This document shows, one piece after another, positions 46,758 to 56,630 of a DNA stretch of 64,000 nt. The DNA is from Mongoliitalea daihaiensis. GTDB lineage: Bacteria > Bacteroidota > Bacteroidia > Cytophagales > Cyclobacteriaceae. How positions within the stretch are numbered: the stretch's first letter is position 1; each line of letters opens with the position of its first letter. The translations under genes and the position numbers were made by a program. The stretch lies in NCBI RefSeq assembly GCF_021596945.1, contig NZ_CP063779.1, positions 871,501-935,500 on the forward strand, read 5' to 3'. The notes under the pieces are model-generated. The model worked only from the letters and a program-made list of their open reading frames with translations. It had not been told where the DNA came from and did not search any database.

Positions 46758-46779
46758 GGTGATGTAGTTGCTGCGTAGT

Positions 46780-47460
46780 TTATTCAATATCATTTGTAAT
46801 GTAACCATTTTCAAGTTCTACCAAGTCAAGTTTCATGAATTCTTGAAGATGCTTTGAGTTTAAATGGTCATGGAATGCTTTTTCATTTTCAAAACATTCC
46901 CAAAGAATTATTTTTGTCGGGTCATTTTTCAATTGTTTAATGTCAAATGAAATGTTACCGGTTTCCAAAAGTGTCTGTTTTCTCAAATTTTTGAGTTGAG
47001 CAATAGCAAAATCAATATTTGCTACGTCTTTTATTTTTAAAACTCCTGTGGAGTAAAAATTTTGCTTTGGTTTTTTTGGTTCTATTAAGTCCCAAAGATT
47101 ACCATATAAATCCTCAAAAACGGCTACTGTCCCATAGTCTTCAAAACTTGGTTCTCTAACAATCTTTATTTTTTTGTCTATCAGGTTTTGATAGTCTCTT
47201 TTGAAATTGTCAGTATTCAAAAAAAGAAAAACTCGTCCACCTGTTTGGTTTCCAATTCTGCTTTTTTGCTCTTCATTTACTCCTTTGGCTAATAATAAAG
47301 AACATTCTTTTGCACCTTTCGGTCTAACCAAAACCCAACGTTTTGACTCCGATAGCATAGTGTCTTCGATTAAGTCAAAATGTAATTTTTGTGTATAAAA
47401 TTCTATTGCCTTGTCATAGTCGTCCACAACAATTGCGATATGTGTCAAGTTTTGCTTCAT
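46780..47460 (-). CDS. VOC (glyoxalase/dioxygenase-fold) protein fused to an ABM-type domain
   Basis: 226 residues. Residues 1-130 form a VOC unit (LTHIAIVVDDYDKAIEFYTQ ... AVFEDLYGNLWDLIEP). The C-terminal ~90 residues resemble an antibiotic-biosynthesis-monooxygenase fold (IILWECFENEKAFHDHLNS, HLQEFMKLDL). The substrate is unknown. It is minus-strand like the island cargo and begins just past the IS remnant, but I could not find a matching GTT/AAC boundary pair, so its membership in the island is uncertain. Confidence 0.8.
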   Translation of the reverse strand: MKQNLTHIAIVVDDYDKAIEFYTQKLHFDLIEDTMLSESKRWVLVRPKGAKECSLLLAKGVNEEQKSRIGNQTGGRVFLFLNTDNFKRDYQNLIDKKIKIVREPSFEDYGTVAVFEDLYGNLWDLIEPKKPKQNFYSTGVLKIKDVANIDFAIAQLKNLRKQTLLETGNISFDIKQLKNDPTKIILWECFENEKAFHDHLNSKHLQEFMKLDLVELENGYITNDIE

Positions 47461-47595
47461 TTTTCTATATTGTTGTCGTCCGATAAGTGCAATTCTCTAA
47501 AAAATAACTTATTATTAAATTCTGCTGGGATCCCCATGGTATTTAAAGGTAAAACTAAATCCATTCATTCTCTGCATCTCCGCTCCTAAGCACAA

Positions 47596-47636
47596 AAAAA
47601 TCCCCTGAGGCTTTTCAAACCTCGAGGGATCTCTTA
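47596..47636 (-). terminator. Rho-independent terminator of the M23 peptidase gene
   Basis: Stem arms ATCCC(ct)GAGG / CCTC(ga)GGGAT; on the minus strand it is followed by a run of seven T, about 35 bp after the stop. Confidence 0.75.
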
Positions 47637-47667
47637 TAACTCTCTAACCAAGAAACCGATAATTCAA

Positions 47668-48936
47668 TCAATTATCCGCTAATAATTTCTCTTCTGACTG
47701 AATTGGGATCGCGGCTAAAACTCCTAATTTCTCTGCTTTGACCAACTCGAAAGCTGCCCTGTTTGCCGGGGAAATCGGCTCTGTAGGTGGGATTTTTTCC
47801 TTTAACCAATCCACTTGCTTCCCATTTTTCCAGAATCTGAAACACAAATGCGGACCGGTAGCCAAACCTGTGCTCCCAACATAACCAATTACCTGCCCTT
47901 GCTTCACGCGCATGCCAGGTTTCATTCCCGAGGCAATTTTGGACATGTGTAGGTATTGAGTCGTGTAGGTTTCATTATGCTTGATTTTAACATAATTCCC
48001 ATTAGCACTCGTAAAGCGTGCCTCTACCACTGTGCCATCTCCTACTGTTCTTATCTCTGTCCCTGTAGGGGCAGCATAATCGGTCCCTAGATGGGGCTTA
48101 TAGCGCTTTTGAACCGGATGAAATCGATTCAAATTATATCGTGATGAAATGCGGGTATATTTTAAGGGATCTCTTAAAAATGCCTTTTTAAAACTATTCC
48201 CCTCCTGATCAAAAAAGGAAACTTGTCCATTTTGCTCAAACGGGATAGCAAATAACTCCTCCCCTTTATGCTTAAAATAGGCAAGTTCAATCTCACCATT
48301 GCCTACGACTGTCTCATCCACTATTTTTTCTTGAAAAACCACCTTAAACTCATCTCCTTTTTGCAGGGAACCAAAATCAATGGACCATCCAAATAAATCG
48401 GCAAATTGATCCACTACATCGTAACTGATCCCTAATCCTGTCATGTTGGAGGATAAATTGGATGTGATCTCTCCACCCAACTCAACCGGGCGGTAACTAA
48501 CAGGTCTTTCTTCTTTGTAAATCTCTATGTCTTCAAAATTGATGACCACATACTCCAAGGGGTTGGGCTCATAGATAAAAAATTGTGCCTGAGAGGAGTC
48601 TTTCGCTGTTAAAACTGTGAATTTTTTGTTGTAGGCAATTTTTCGAACATCAAAAATCTCTTTGGACTTTTTGGCTATTTCATCGATGATTTGAAAAGGT
48701 ATATTGAAGGGGGCCAAAATTGATGAAAGGGTCTGGTTTTTCCCCACTACACCTTCAATTACATCTAAATCCTTGGCATTGATTCCGTAAAGTAATACTT
48801 CTTCCTCTTCCTCTTCTTCGTAGACTTCCAGTTCAGGTTCTTCAGGGATAGTATCAGAATACACTTGATTGTATAAGTAATAACCGGCACCTAAACATAG
48901 CACCAAAATCCCTGTGCTGATCCATTTTTTATTCAT
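47668..48936 (-). CDS. M23 (LytM) family metallopeptidase
   Basis: About 422 residues from ATG 48936 (MNKKWISTGILVLCLGAG), chosen because it starts the membrane/signal segment; an upstream frame from 49020 is likely spurious. An acidic stretch (YEEEEEEEVLL) is followed by an OapA/LysM-like region and the LytM domain: HLGTDYAAPTG provides the His and Asp zinc ligands. The usual H-x-H reads HLC (GPHLCFRFWKNG), so one ligand position is Cys. It is expected to cleave peptidoglycan cross-links or serve as an envelope regulator. Confidence 0.9.
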   Translation of the reverse strand: MNKKWISTGILVLCLGAGYYLYNQVYSDTIPEEPELEVYEEEEEEEVLLYGINAKDLDVIEGVVGKNQTLSSILAPFNIPFQIIDEIAKKSKEIFDVRKIAYNKKFTVLTAKDSSQAQFFIYEPNPLEYVVINFEDIEIYKEERPVSYRPVELGGEITSNLSSNMTGLGISYDVVDQFADLFGWSIDFGSLQKGDEFKVVFQEKIVDETVVGNGEIELAYFKHKGEELFAIPFEQNGQVSFFDQEGNSFKKAFLRDPLKYTRISSRYNLNRFHPVQKRYKPHLGTDYAAPTGTEIRTVGDGTVVEARFTSANGNYVKIKHNETYTTQYLHMSKIASGMKPGMRVKQGQVIGYVGSTGLATGPHLCFRFWKNGKQVDWLKEKIPPTEPISPANRAAFELVKAEKLGVLAAIPIQSEEKLLADN

Positions 48937-49186
48937 GTGTAGTATTGTTGGCTGCGGATGATATTCAAATAAATTTAAATTCCGTTCAAATAACAAGTTT
49001 TTCAAGGTTTTTATACCCAAATATTCTAACGAAGGTTACAAATCAGAAATTGCCCCGGACATCTCTTGAAATAATTAGAGGATAAATGGATTTTGAAAAA
49101 AATCAATTGTTCGGAATATTGCTTACAAAAACTTCCATGTTTCGGTCATAATTATTCATTTCTGTCGTATACTTGGTGACTTTGCT

Positions 49187-49194
49187 TATCTTTG
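49187..49194 (+). promoter_or_regulatory. Possible -7 promoter element of aspS
   Basis: TATCTTTG fits the Bacteroidota TAnnTTTG element, 24 bp before the start codon. The -33 partner is not clear. Confidence 0.45.
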
Positions 49195-49218
49195 TCGACT
49201 TAAAAAAAAGAATAACAA

Positions 49219-50973
49219 ATGCTACGAACACATACCTGCGGAGAATTGAGAATTGATCACGTAAACCAAGAGGTGACTCTTGCCGGATGGGTACAGCGTG
49301 TACGCAACAAAGGAGGTTTGATTTGGGTGGATTTGAGAGATCGCTACGGAGTGACCCAATTAATTTTTGAAGAAGGGTCTACGGATAAAGCTTTATTGGA
49401 AAAAGCTGCTTCATTAGGAAGAGAGTTTGTGATTACAGCCACAGGTATCGTCATAGAGCGATCCTCAAAAAATGATAAAATACCAACGGGAGCTATTGAA
49501 GTAAAGGCTGCCAATTTGGAGGTGCTAAACCCTGCTAAAGTTCCTCCATTTATCATTGAAGATGATACGGATGGAGGAGATGAACTTCGAATGAAATATC
49601 GCTACTTGGACCTTCGCAGGAATGTGGTGAGGGAAAAATTGCAGCTGCGCCACCGCATGATGCAGGAAACCAGAAAGTACATGGATGCTGCAGACTTTAT
49701 AGAAGTAGAAACCCCAGTATTGATCAAATCTACTCCAGAAGGTGCCCGTGACTTCGTAGTTCCAAGCAGGGTGAATCCTGGGGAGTTTTATGCATTGCCG
49801 CAATCCCCACAAACCTTCAAGCAATTACTCATGGTCAGTGGCTTTGACAGGTATTTTCAAATTGTCAAATGTTTTCGGGATGAGGATTTGAGAGCAGATC
49901 GTCAGCCTGAATTCACACAGATAGACTGCGAAATGTCCTTTGTATCCCAAGAGGATATCTTGCATACGTTTGAAGGCTTGACCAAGCATTTATTTAGAGA
50001 AGTCAAAGGCATTGAACTAGAAGAGGTCAAGCGCATGACCTATGAAGACGCGATGAAATTTTACGGCAATGACAAGCCAGATTTGAGGTTTGACATGAAG
50101 TTTGTGGAATTAACAAATGTTGCACAAGGGAAAGGATTTTCGATTTTTGATGCTGCTGAATTAGTTGTAGGTATCTGTGCCAAAGGTGCCAGTGAATACA
50201 CGCGCAAGCAGATCGACGAAATCACAGAATGGGTAAAGCGACCTCAAATCGGTGCAAAAGGCTTGGTCTATGTCAAATGCAATGCAGACGGTAGCTTTAA
50301 ATCTTCAGTAGATAAATTTTACAGTCAAGAAGATCTAAAAGCTTGGGCACAACTCGCAGGTGCCGAAGCTGGAGACTTATTGCTGGTATTATCCGGAGAA
50401 GCCAAGGCAACACGCAAGCAACTTTCGGAATTACGCTTAAAAATGGGCGAAGACCTTGGTTTACGAGACAGAAACGTGTTCAAGCCACTTTGGGTGGTGG
50501 ACTTTCCATTGTTGGAATGGGATGAGGATACTCAACGCTATCATGCCATGCACCATCCTTTCACCTCTCCTAAAAAAGAAGATATTCCGTTGTTGGAAAC
50601 AGATCCAGGATCGGTACGTGCAAATGCTTATGATTTGGTCATCAACGGTGTTGAAATCGGTGGTGGATCCATCCGTATTCATGACCGCACTACCCAACAA
50701 TTGATGTTTAGGCATTTAGGATTTTCGGTAGAAGAAGCACAAAAACAATTTGGATTCCTAATGGAAGCTTTTGAATACGGGGCTCCTCCACACGGTGGAA
50801 TTGCGTTTGGCTTTGACCGCTTGTGTGCTATTTTTGGAGGCTCAGATTCGATCCGAGATTACATAGCCTTCCCTAAAAACAATTCCGGAAGAGATGTGAT
50901 GATTGATTCCCCAAGCACAATTGCTGAGGATCAATTAAAAGAACTGTCTATTCAGGTTTCCATCCACAAATAA
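49219..50973 (+). CDS. aspS: Aspartate--tRNA ligase
   Basis: 584 residues, bacterial-type AspRS with the GAD insertion. The N-terminal OB anticodon-binding domain ([22 protein letters not shown]) precedes class II motif 2 ([17 protein letters not shown]) and motif 3 ([15 protein letters not shown]), with GGGSIRIHD before it. It charges tRNA-Asp. It is a single gene ending at a strong terminator. Confidence 0.98.
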   Translation: MLRTHTCGELRIDHVNQEVTLAGWVQRVRNKGGLIWVDLRDRYGVTQLIFEEGSTDKALLEKAASLGREFVITATGIVIERSSKNDKIPTGAIEVKAANLEVLNPAKVPPFIIEDDTDGGDELRMKYRYLDLRRNVVREKLQLRHRMMQETRKYMDAADFIEVETPVLIKSTPEGARDFVVPSRVNPGEFYALPQSPQTFKQLLMVSGFDRYFQIVKCFRDEDLRADRQPEFTQIDCEMSFVSQEDILHTFEGLTKHLFREVKGIELEEVKRMTYEDAMKFYGNDKPDLRFDMKFVELTNVAQGKGFSIFDAAELVVGICAKGASEYTRKQIDEITEWVKRPQIGAKGLVYVKCNADGSFKSSVDKFYSQEDLKAWAQLAGAEAGDLLLVLSGEAKATRKQLSELRLKMGEDLGLRDRNVFKPLWVVDFPLLEWDEDTQRYHAMHHPFTSPKKEDIPLLETDPGSVRANAYDLVINGVEIGGGSIRIHDRTTQQLMFRHLGFSVEEAQKQFGFLMEAFEYGAPPHGGIAFGFDRLCAIFGGSDSIRDYIAFPKNNSGRDVMIDSPSTIAEDQLKELSIQVSIHK

Positions 50974-50989
50974 TTTACTTTTCTCCACA

Positions 50990-51040
50990 CCTGGTTTTTG
51001 CACTCAGTTTTCTGGAATGCAAAAACCAGGTTTTTTTTTA
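50990..51040 (+). terminator. Rho-independent terminator of aspS
   Basis: A 13-bp perfect stem (CCTGGTTTTTGCA / TGCAAAAACCAGG) with a T9 tail. Confidence 0.85.
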
Positions 51041-51164
51041 CCTGTCCTTAACCTCCATTTTATCCATTTAACATCTTTTTTTTCCATTCAAAACTTAGGT
51101 GAATAGCAATTTAAACTATTCATTCATTTCGCAGTCTAAATCGTAGTTCAATTAATTCTACCAA

Positions 51165-54035
51165 ATGAAAATTTCTACCACTATTAAATTTTTGTTCGTG
51201 TTTTTGTTCATCTATTCTTTTGATGTTCAAGCACAAAGACCTGGAGGCGGTCAAGTCCCGATATTAAAAGGGAAGGTCATCGAAGGAGCCACAAAAGAAG
51301 GAATGATCGGGGCAAACGTCCTTATTAAAACGGTTACAGATTCTTTACTTACATCCACAGTCACAGGAGTAGATGGGTCTTTTGAGATCGAGCGCCCAAG
51401 AATCCCCTCTGTAAAGATTGAAATCACCTTCCTCGGCTATCAAAAAATCACTAAAATCCACGAAAGAGGTCAAGCCTTGGATTTGGGCACCCTTTCCCTC
51501 GTAGAAGACTCCAAGCTTTTGGGAGAAGTCGTCATTCAAGGCCAAATCCCTGTAGGAGAAGTAAAAGGAGATACCACCTCTTTTAATGCAAATGCTTTCA
51601 AGACCAGAGAAAATGCCGATGCAGAAGATCTTATCCGTAAAATACCGGGTGTAACCATCCAAAATGGTGAAATCCAAGCAAAAGGAGAGCGTGTAGAGAA
51701 AGTTATTGTAGATGGGAGAGAGTTTTTTGGCTCAGATCCATTTTTAGCATTAAGAAACCTGCCTGCCGATGTAATCGACCGAGTAGAAATCTTAGATCAA
51801 CGTTCAGATCAGTCCAGATTGACCGGATTTGACGATGGTAATTTCTCTAGGACAATCAACATTGTAACCAGACCTGACCGAAGAAATGGTCAGTTTGGAC
51901 GCGTCTACGCGGGTTACGGAACCAACGGCAGATATTCAGCTGGAGGAAATTTCAATATGTTTAAAGGAACCAAACGTGTTTCCATCATTGGTTTATTCAA
52001 TAATATCAATCAACAAAACTTCTCTTCCCAAGATTTGGTAGGTGTTGGTGGCGGAGGTGGTGGTCGCCCAGGTGGTGGCGGCGGTCGTCCGGGCGGTGGA
52101 GGAAATTCTAATTTCCTTATTGGACAGGATCAGGGTATCATTACGACCAATAGTTTGGGATTAAACTACTCTGATAAGTTTGGCGAAAAGATGAATTTTT
52201 CAGGCAGTTATTTCTTTAACTCTACCAACAACAATTTATTTAGACTTACCAATAGAGAAATTGTCCTTTCTGAAACCAATAGACAGTTTTATGAAGAAAG
52301 TTTACTGAATACCATTCGTAATAATAACCACCGAATCAATGCTCGAATCGAATATGATATCGATCCAAAAAATGCATTGATCATCACTCCTTCAATCAAT
52401 TTCCAGAATAATTCCACTTTCAATGATCGGGATGCCATCAACTTATCGGGGGTTTTAAATCCCTTGAGTGCTACTAGATCCCTGTCAGATGCTACAACAG
52501 AAGGTTACAATATTTCAAATAACTTGGTCTACAGGTATAAGTTTGAGAAAAAAGGAAGAACACTTTCGACAACTGTCTTCACATCATGGAATCAGCGGGA
52601 TCAATTTTCCGAGCTGATTGCAGCCAACAGAGACTTTATCCGAAACATTAGTGATACCTTAAATCAAGAGACCATTGGACTTTCAGATGGATTCAACTAC
52701 CGAGCAACTATACAGTTTACGGAAGCCCTGAGCGAAAAATCATTATTGACAGCTTCCTATCAGGTAGGCAATAACAAAACATCAGCAGATCAGCAGACTT
52801 TTGCCCTGTTACCAGAATTAGGTATCATGGTACTTGACACAGCCTTGAGCAACGTCTTTGAGAATAGATTTATCATTCAGCGCCCAAGTGTTGGCTATAG
52901 CTACAACTATAAGAAATGGAATGTGAATGCTAACTTGGACTATCAGTATGCCATCCAAGACAATGAGGCATTGTTTCCAGTAGATCGTGTCTTCAATCAA
53001 ACATTCAGCAATTTCTTGCCAGGGATGAATGTGTCTTACAGAAACATGCAATCTGGGCTGTCCTTTAGAATGCGATATAGAACAAATACACAGGAGCCTT
53101 CGGTCAATCAGCTACAAAACGTTATCAACAACCAAAATCAGCTACAGCTTTCGATAGGTAATCCGGATTTGGGTCAAGCGTTTAGCCATAACATCTTCAC
53201 CAATATTTCAAAAATCAACCTGGAGAAATCAAGAACCTTCTTCACATTTGCTTTCCTTTCCTTCACAGAAAACTTTATAGGGAATACTACCTTTATCGCC
53301 CAAACAGACACCTTGATCAACGGAGATGTATTATTGAGGCCAGGAACCCAGTTGACTAGACCTGAAAACCTTTCCGGACAATTCAGATCTAGAATATTTA
53401 TGACCTATGGTGCCCCTATCAAAGGAATCAAAACCCAGTTTAATACCAATACCAGTGTATCCTACAACAGAACGCCCGGTATTATCAACGGTCAGAAAAA
53501 CTTCAACGACAATATTGATTTGGGACAAGGAGTTACATTTACAAGTAACATCTCCAAGGATGTAGACTTTACATTGCAGACCACGGGTACTTACACAATT
53601 GTAAACAGCAGCTTACAACAGAATTTGAACAATAATTTCTACGTTCAAAGTTCTAATATTCGCTTCTATTATTCTCCAAATGGTGGAAAGTTATTTATTT
53701 CCAATACCGCTCAAAACAATTTATTTAGAGGTTTATCAGCAGACTTGGATCAATCTGTTTGGTTATGGAACATTGAGGCTGGTATGCGATTTGCAAAAAA
53801 TAACAAGGCAGAATTGAAAGTCACCATATTTGACTTATTGAACCAAAACAATGCCATTGCTAGAAATGTAACCGATGTAGCTATTGAAGATACGTTTACT
53901 CGAGTATTAAATAGATTCGCATTGCTGACCTTTTCATACAATATCGGCAACTTTAGACCACAGGAGCCAGCGCAAGGTGGACCGGGTGGGATGATGCGTG
54001 GCGGATCTTGGGGCGGAGGAAGCAGAACTTGGTAA
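51165..54035 (+). CDS. TonB-dependent-receptor-like outer membrane beta-barrel protein
   Basis: 956 residues. Signal peptide ending at DVQAQ, a CarboxypepD_reg-like domain (ILKGKVIEGATKEGMIGANV), then a plug-like domain (AEDLIRKIPGVTIQNGEI, DVIDRVEILDQRSDQS) and a long barrel ending in an aromatic strand (RFALLTFSYNIGNF). A glycine-rich insert, GGGGGGRPGGGGGRPGGGG, lies near residues 293-315, and the C-terminus is Gly-rich too (GGPGGMMRGGSWGGGSRTW). No TonB box was recognised and no SusD-like partner is present. The substrate is unknown. Confidence 0.88.
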   Translation: MKISTTIKFLFVFLFIYSFDVQAQRPGGGQVPILKGKVIEGATKEGMIGANVLIKTVTDSLLTSTVTGVDGSFEIERPRIPSVKIEITFLGYQKITKIHERGQALDLGTLSLVEDSKLLGEVVIQGQIPVGEVKGDTTSFNANAFKTRENADAEDLIRKIPGVTIQNGEIQAKGERVEKVIVDGREFFGSDPFLALRNLPADVIDRVEILDQRSDQSRLTGFDDGNFSRTINIVTRPDRRNGQFGRVYAGYGTNGRYSAGGNFNMFKGTKRVSIIGLFNNINQQNFSSQDLVGVGGGGGGRPGGGGGRPGGGGNSNFLIGQDQGIITTNSLGLNYSDKFGEKMNFSGSYFFNSTNNNLFRLTNREIVLSETNRQFYEESLLNTIRNNNHRINARIEYDIDPKNALIITPSINFQNNSTFNDRDAINLSGVLNPLSATRSLSDATTEGYNISNNLVYRYKFEKKGRTLSTTVFTSWNQRDQFSELIAANRDFIRNISDTLNQETIGLSDGFNYRATIQFTEALSEKSLLTASYQVGNNKTSADQQTFALLPELGIMVLDTALSNVFENRFIIQRPSVGYSYNYKKWNVNANLDYQYAIQDNEALFPVDRVFNQTFSNFLPGMNVSYRNMQSGLSFRMRYRTNTQEPSVNQLQNVINNQNQLQLSIGNPDLGQAFSHNIFTNISKINLEKSRTFFTFAFLSFTENFIGNTTFIAQTDTLINGDVLLRPGTQLTRPENLSGQFRSRIFMTYGAPIKGIKTQFNTNTSVSYNRTPGIINGQKNFNDNIDLGQGVTFTSNISKDVDFTLQTTGTYTIVNSSLQQNLNNNFYVQSSNIRFYYSPNGGKLFISNTAQNNLFRGLSADLDQSVWLWNIEAGMRFAKNNKAELKVTIFDLLNQNNAIARNVTDVAIEDTFTRVLNRFALLTFSYNIGNFRPQEPAQGGPGGMMRGGSWGGGSRTW

Positions 54036-54062
54036 GCACTACAACCCATTTGGTAACAAACA

Positions 54063-54089
54063 AAAAAAGAGGCAGTTGCCTCTTTTTTT
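54063..54089. terminator. Bidirectional terminator between convergent genes
   Basis: Arms AAAAAGAGGCA / TGCCTCTTTTT with A and T tracts, between the barrel gene (plus) and the fasciclin gene (minus). Confidence 0.8.
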
Positions 54090-54110
54090 GTTTTGTACTC
54101 TTGTTGAGAA

Positions 54111-54677
54111 TCAACCTTTTGGCAAAACAACAGTATCAATTACGTGAATAACACCATTGGATTGGAATACATCTGCAATCGTAACTTTAGCTTTTCCTCC
54201 ATTTTCATCTGAAATGTAGAGTATCTTTCCTTCCATCCAAGCAGTCAATTTTCCACCCTGTACCGTAGTCAACGTAGCTTTGCCATTCCCTTTTTTGATA
54301 GCCTCTGAAATCTCTTTCGCTCCCATTTTTCCCGCTACAACATGATAGGTCAAAATACCCGTTAAGGTTCCCTTATTCTCTGGCTTTACCAAAGTCTCAA
54401 CTGTACCTGCGGGCAATTTTTCGAAAGCAGCATTGGTTGGAGCAAATACTGTGAATGGACCCGAAGACTGCAAGGTCTCCACTAAACCTGCCGCCTGAAC
54501 AGCCGCTACTAAGGTTGTGTGATCTTTCGAGTTCACTGCATTTGCTACAATGTTTTTGGATGGATACATAGGAGCACCACCGACCTCTACTGTTTTTTCT
54601 TTTTGACCGAAAGCTAGACCTGCTGTTAGCAAGCAAAATGTAAATAATGCGGATTTTACAAATGTGATTGTTTTCAT
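54111..54677 (-). CDS. Fasciclin (FAS1) domain secreted protein
   Basis: 188 residues. The signal peptide ends near GLAFGQ; one FAS1 domain with H1 box PFTVFAPTNAAFEKLP, LTYHVVAGKM, and H2-type NGVIHVIDTVVLP. Bacterial FAS1 proteins are periplasmic or surface adhesion-type proteins. A single gene, divergent from pheS. Confidence 0.92.
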   Translation of the reverse strand: MKTITFVKSALFTFCLLTAGLAFGQKEKTVEVGGAPMYPSKNIVANAVNSKDHTTLVAAVQAAGLVETLQSSGPFTVFAPTNAAFEKLPAGTVETLVKPENKGTLTGILTYHVVAGKMGAKEISEAIKKGNGKATLTTVQGGKLTAWMEGKILYISDENGGKAKVTIADVFQSNGVIHVIDTVVLPKG

Positions 54678-54803
54678 GAGTTTTTAAATTTTATTGTTTG
54701 GAAGCATGTACGAGTTCCAGATCAATACTGGATTTAGCAGCTTATAAAAAATGTTTTTCCAAGCAATTATTTTAGATTTGTGCTTTCTAATTAAGAACCA
54801 TCC

Positions 54804-55832
54804 ATGATTCAGGAGAAAATAGAGAAAATTAAGGAAGCCATTCAGGAAGCAAAAGCAGCAAATCAAGAGCAGCTGGAAGCTTACCGAATGCAGTTTATAA
54901 GTAAGAAAAGTGTTGTCGGCGAACTCTTTGCAGAAATGCGCACTATACCAAATGAACAAAAAAAAGCATTTGGCCAGGTTGTGAACGAAGTAAAAGAACT
55001 AGCTGAATCCAAGTTTAAAGAACTTATCGAGCATGTCTCGGCCTCTACTAAGCAATCCAAATCTACTGAATTAGACCTCACACTTCCTCCTTCTAATCTT
55101 TCAGCTGGCGGTATTCACCCCTTGACTGCTACCCGACAGCGTATCATTGAGATTTTTGAGCGTATCGGATTTAACTTATCTGAAGGTCCTGAGATCGAAG
55201 ATGATTGGCATAACTTTACAGCATTAAACTTTCCTGAAAACCACCCTGCTCGAGAAATGCAGGACACTTTTTTCTTAGAAAAAAATCCAGACATTGCTTT
55301 ACGAACACATACTTCTTCGGTGCAAGTCCGAGTCATGGAAAATCAGAAACCACCAATCCGTACACTTTCTCCGGGGAGAGTTTACAGGAATGAAGCTATT
55401 TCTGCAAGGGCTCATTGCATTTTCCATCAGGTAGAGGGCTTGTATGTAGATAAAAATGTAGGATTTGCCGATTTGAAAAACACCTTATACCACTTTGCCA
55501 AGGAAATGTTTGGGAAGGAAACAAAGGTAAGATTTAGACCTTCGTATTTCCCATTCACAGAACCAAGCGCTGAGATTGATATCAGCTGTCAGCTTTGCGG
55601 AGGAAAAGGCTGCAATGTCTGTAAAGGTACGGGATGGGTTGAAATCGGGGGTTCAGGAATGGTAGACCCCAATGTCTTGGAAAACTGTGGGATAGACTCC
55701 AAAGAATATACAGGTTTTGCCTTTGGAATGGGCATAGAGCGTATCGCCATGCTGAAGTATCAAATCAAAGATTTACGCTTATTCACTGAAAACGATGTGC
55801 GGTTTTTACAACAATTCCGCTCGCTAGTATAA
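54804..55832 (+). CDS. pheS: Phenylalanine--tRNA ligase alpha subunit
   Basis: 342 residues: N-terminal coiled coil (residues 1-85), then class II catalytic core with GPEIEDDWHNFTALNFP, RTHTSSVQVRVM, motif 2 (SPGRVYRNEA, HCIFHQVEGL), a Cys cluster SCQLCGGKGCNVCKGTGW and motif 3 GFAFGMGIERIAMLKY. PheT is not adjacent, as is common in Bacteroidota. TAGATTTG at 54773-54780 could be a -7 promoter element. Confidence 0.97.
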   Translation: MIQEKIEKIKEAIQEAKAANQEQLEAYRMQFISKKSVVGELFAEMRTIPNEQKKAFGQVVNEVKELAESKFKELIEHVSASTKQSKSTELDLTLPPSNLSAGGIHPLTATRQRIIEIFERIGFNLSEGPEIEDDWHNFTALNFPENHPAREMQDTFFLEKNPDIALRTHTSSVQVRVMENQKPPIRTLSPGRVYRNEAISARAHCIFHQVEGLYVDKNVGFADLKNTLYHFAKEMFGKETKVRFRPSYFPFTEPSAEIDISCQLCGGKGCNVCKGTGWVEIGGSGMVDPNVLENCGIDSKEYTGFAFGMGIERIAMLKYQIKDLRLFTENDVRFLQQFRSLV

Positions 55833-55836
55833 CCAC

Positions 55837-55865
55837 AAAAGCTCTCCTCTGGGGAGCTTTTTTTA
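55837..55865. terminator. Terminator between pheS and the GGGP synthase gene
   Basis: Arms AAAAGCTC / GAGCTTTT with a short loop and T run; it lies between convergent stop codons. Confidence 0.7.
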
Positions 55866-56630
55866 ATTGGATGTGACACGAATAGTGGTCAAAAAGTCTC
55901 CAATCTCCCGCAGGAACTTGGGGTTTTTGGCCGCAGCATTGCCTACTACAACTATATCTGCTCCTGCTTGATATGCGGCCTTTACAGCATTTAAATCTCG
56001 TAGTCCTCCACCTACAAACAAGGGGGCTTGGATATGTCTCTTAAATGATTTGATCAACTGAGCTGGCACTGCTTGACTGGCGCCACTCCCTGCTTCCAAA
56101 TAAAAGTATTGTAGACCTAAGTACTTTCCAGCCAATGCCGTAGCCACCATCAATTCGGGCTTATCGGAAGGAAGAGGCAAGGTCTGAGAAATATATTGTA
56201 TGCTGCTGTGATTGCCTCCATCCACCAGCATATAGCCTGTAGGAAGGACTTCCATTGTTGTTTTTGCCAATAAAGGAGCCACGGTCACGTGTTGCCCTAT
56301 CAGCAAGTCAGGATTCCTGCCTGATATCAACGAAAGGAATAAAATACCATCAGCTAACTCTGAAAATTGAATGGCATTTCCCGGAAAAATTAGTACCGGT
56401 ATGTTCGGAAGGGCTGATTTGATGCACCGAATGATATCATCGAGATTTTTTTGCTGCACCAAACTCCCTCCAACCAAAATAAAGTCGATAGGAGTATCAG
56501 ACATGCTCAAAAGTAGCTCTTGAAAAGAGGGTATATCTACTATATCATCTGGATCAATCAACCAAGCAAGAGCCTTATTCCCGGTGAGAACAAATGATTG
56601 GAAGGTTTGTGCAATGGAATTAGGATTCAT
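55863..56630 (-). CDS. Geranylgeranylglyceryl/heptaprenylglyceryl phosphate synthase (PcrB/GGGPS family)
   Basis: 255 residues from ATG 56630; an earlier in-frame start at 56660 overlaps the upstream gene by 41 bp and is less likely. TIM-barrel prenyltransferase: LAWLIDPDD, FILVGGSLVQ, YFYLEAGSGAS, PLFVGGGLRDLNAVKAA and GADIVVVGNAA match the phosphate- and prenyl-binding loops. Bacteroidota group II enzymes make ether-linked polyprenylglyceryl phosphates; physiological products are poorly understood. Confidence 0.92.
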   Translation of the reverse strand: MNPNSIAQTFQSFVLTGNKALAWLIDPDDIVDIPSFQELLLSMSDTPIDFILVGGSLVQQKNLDDIIRCIKSALPNIPVLIFPGNAIQFSELADGILFLSLISGRNPDLLIGQHVTVAPLLAKTTMEVLPTGYMLVDGGNHSSIQYISQTLPLPSDKPELMVATALAGKYLGLQYFYLEAGSGASQAVPAQLIKSFKRHIQAPLFVGGGLRDLNAVKAAYQAGADIVVVGNAAAKNPKFLREIGDFLTTIRVTSN

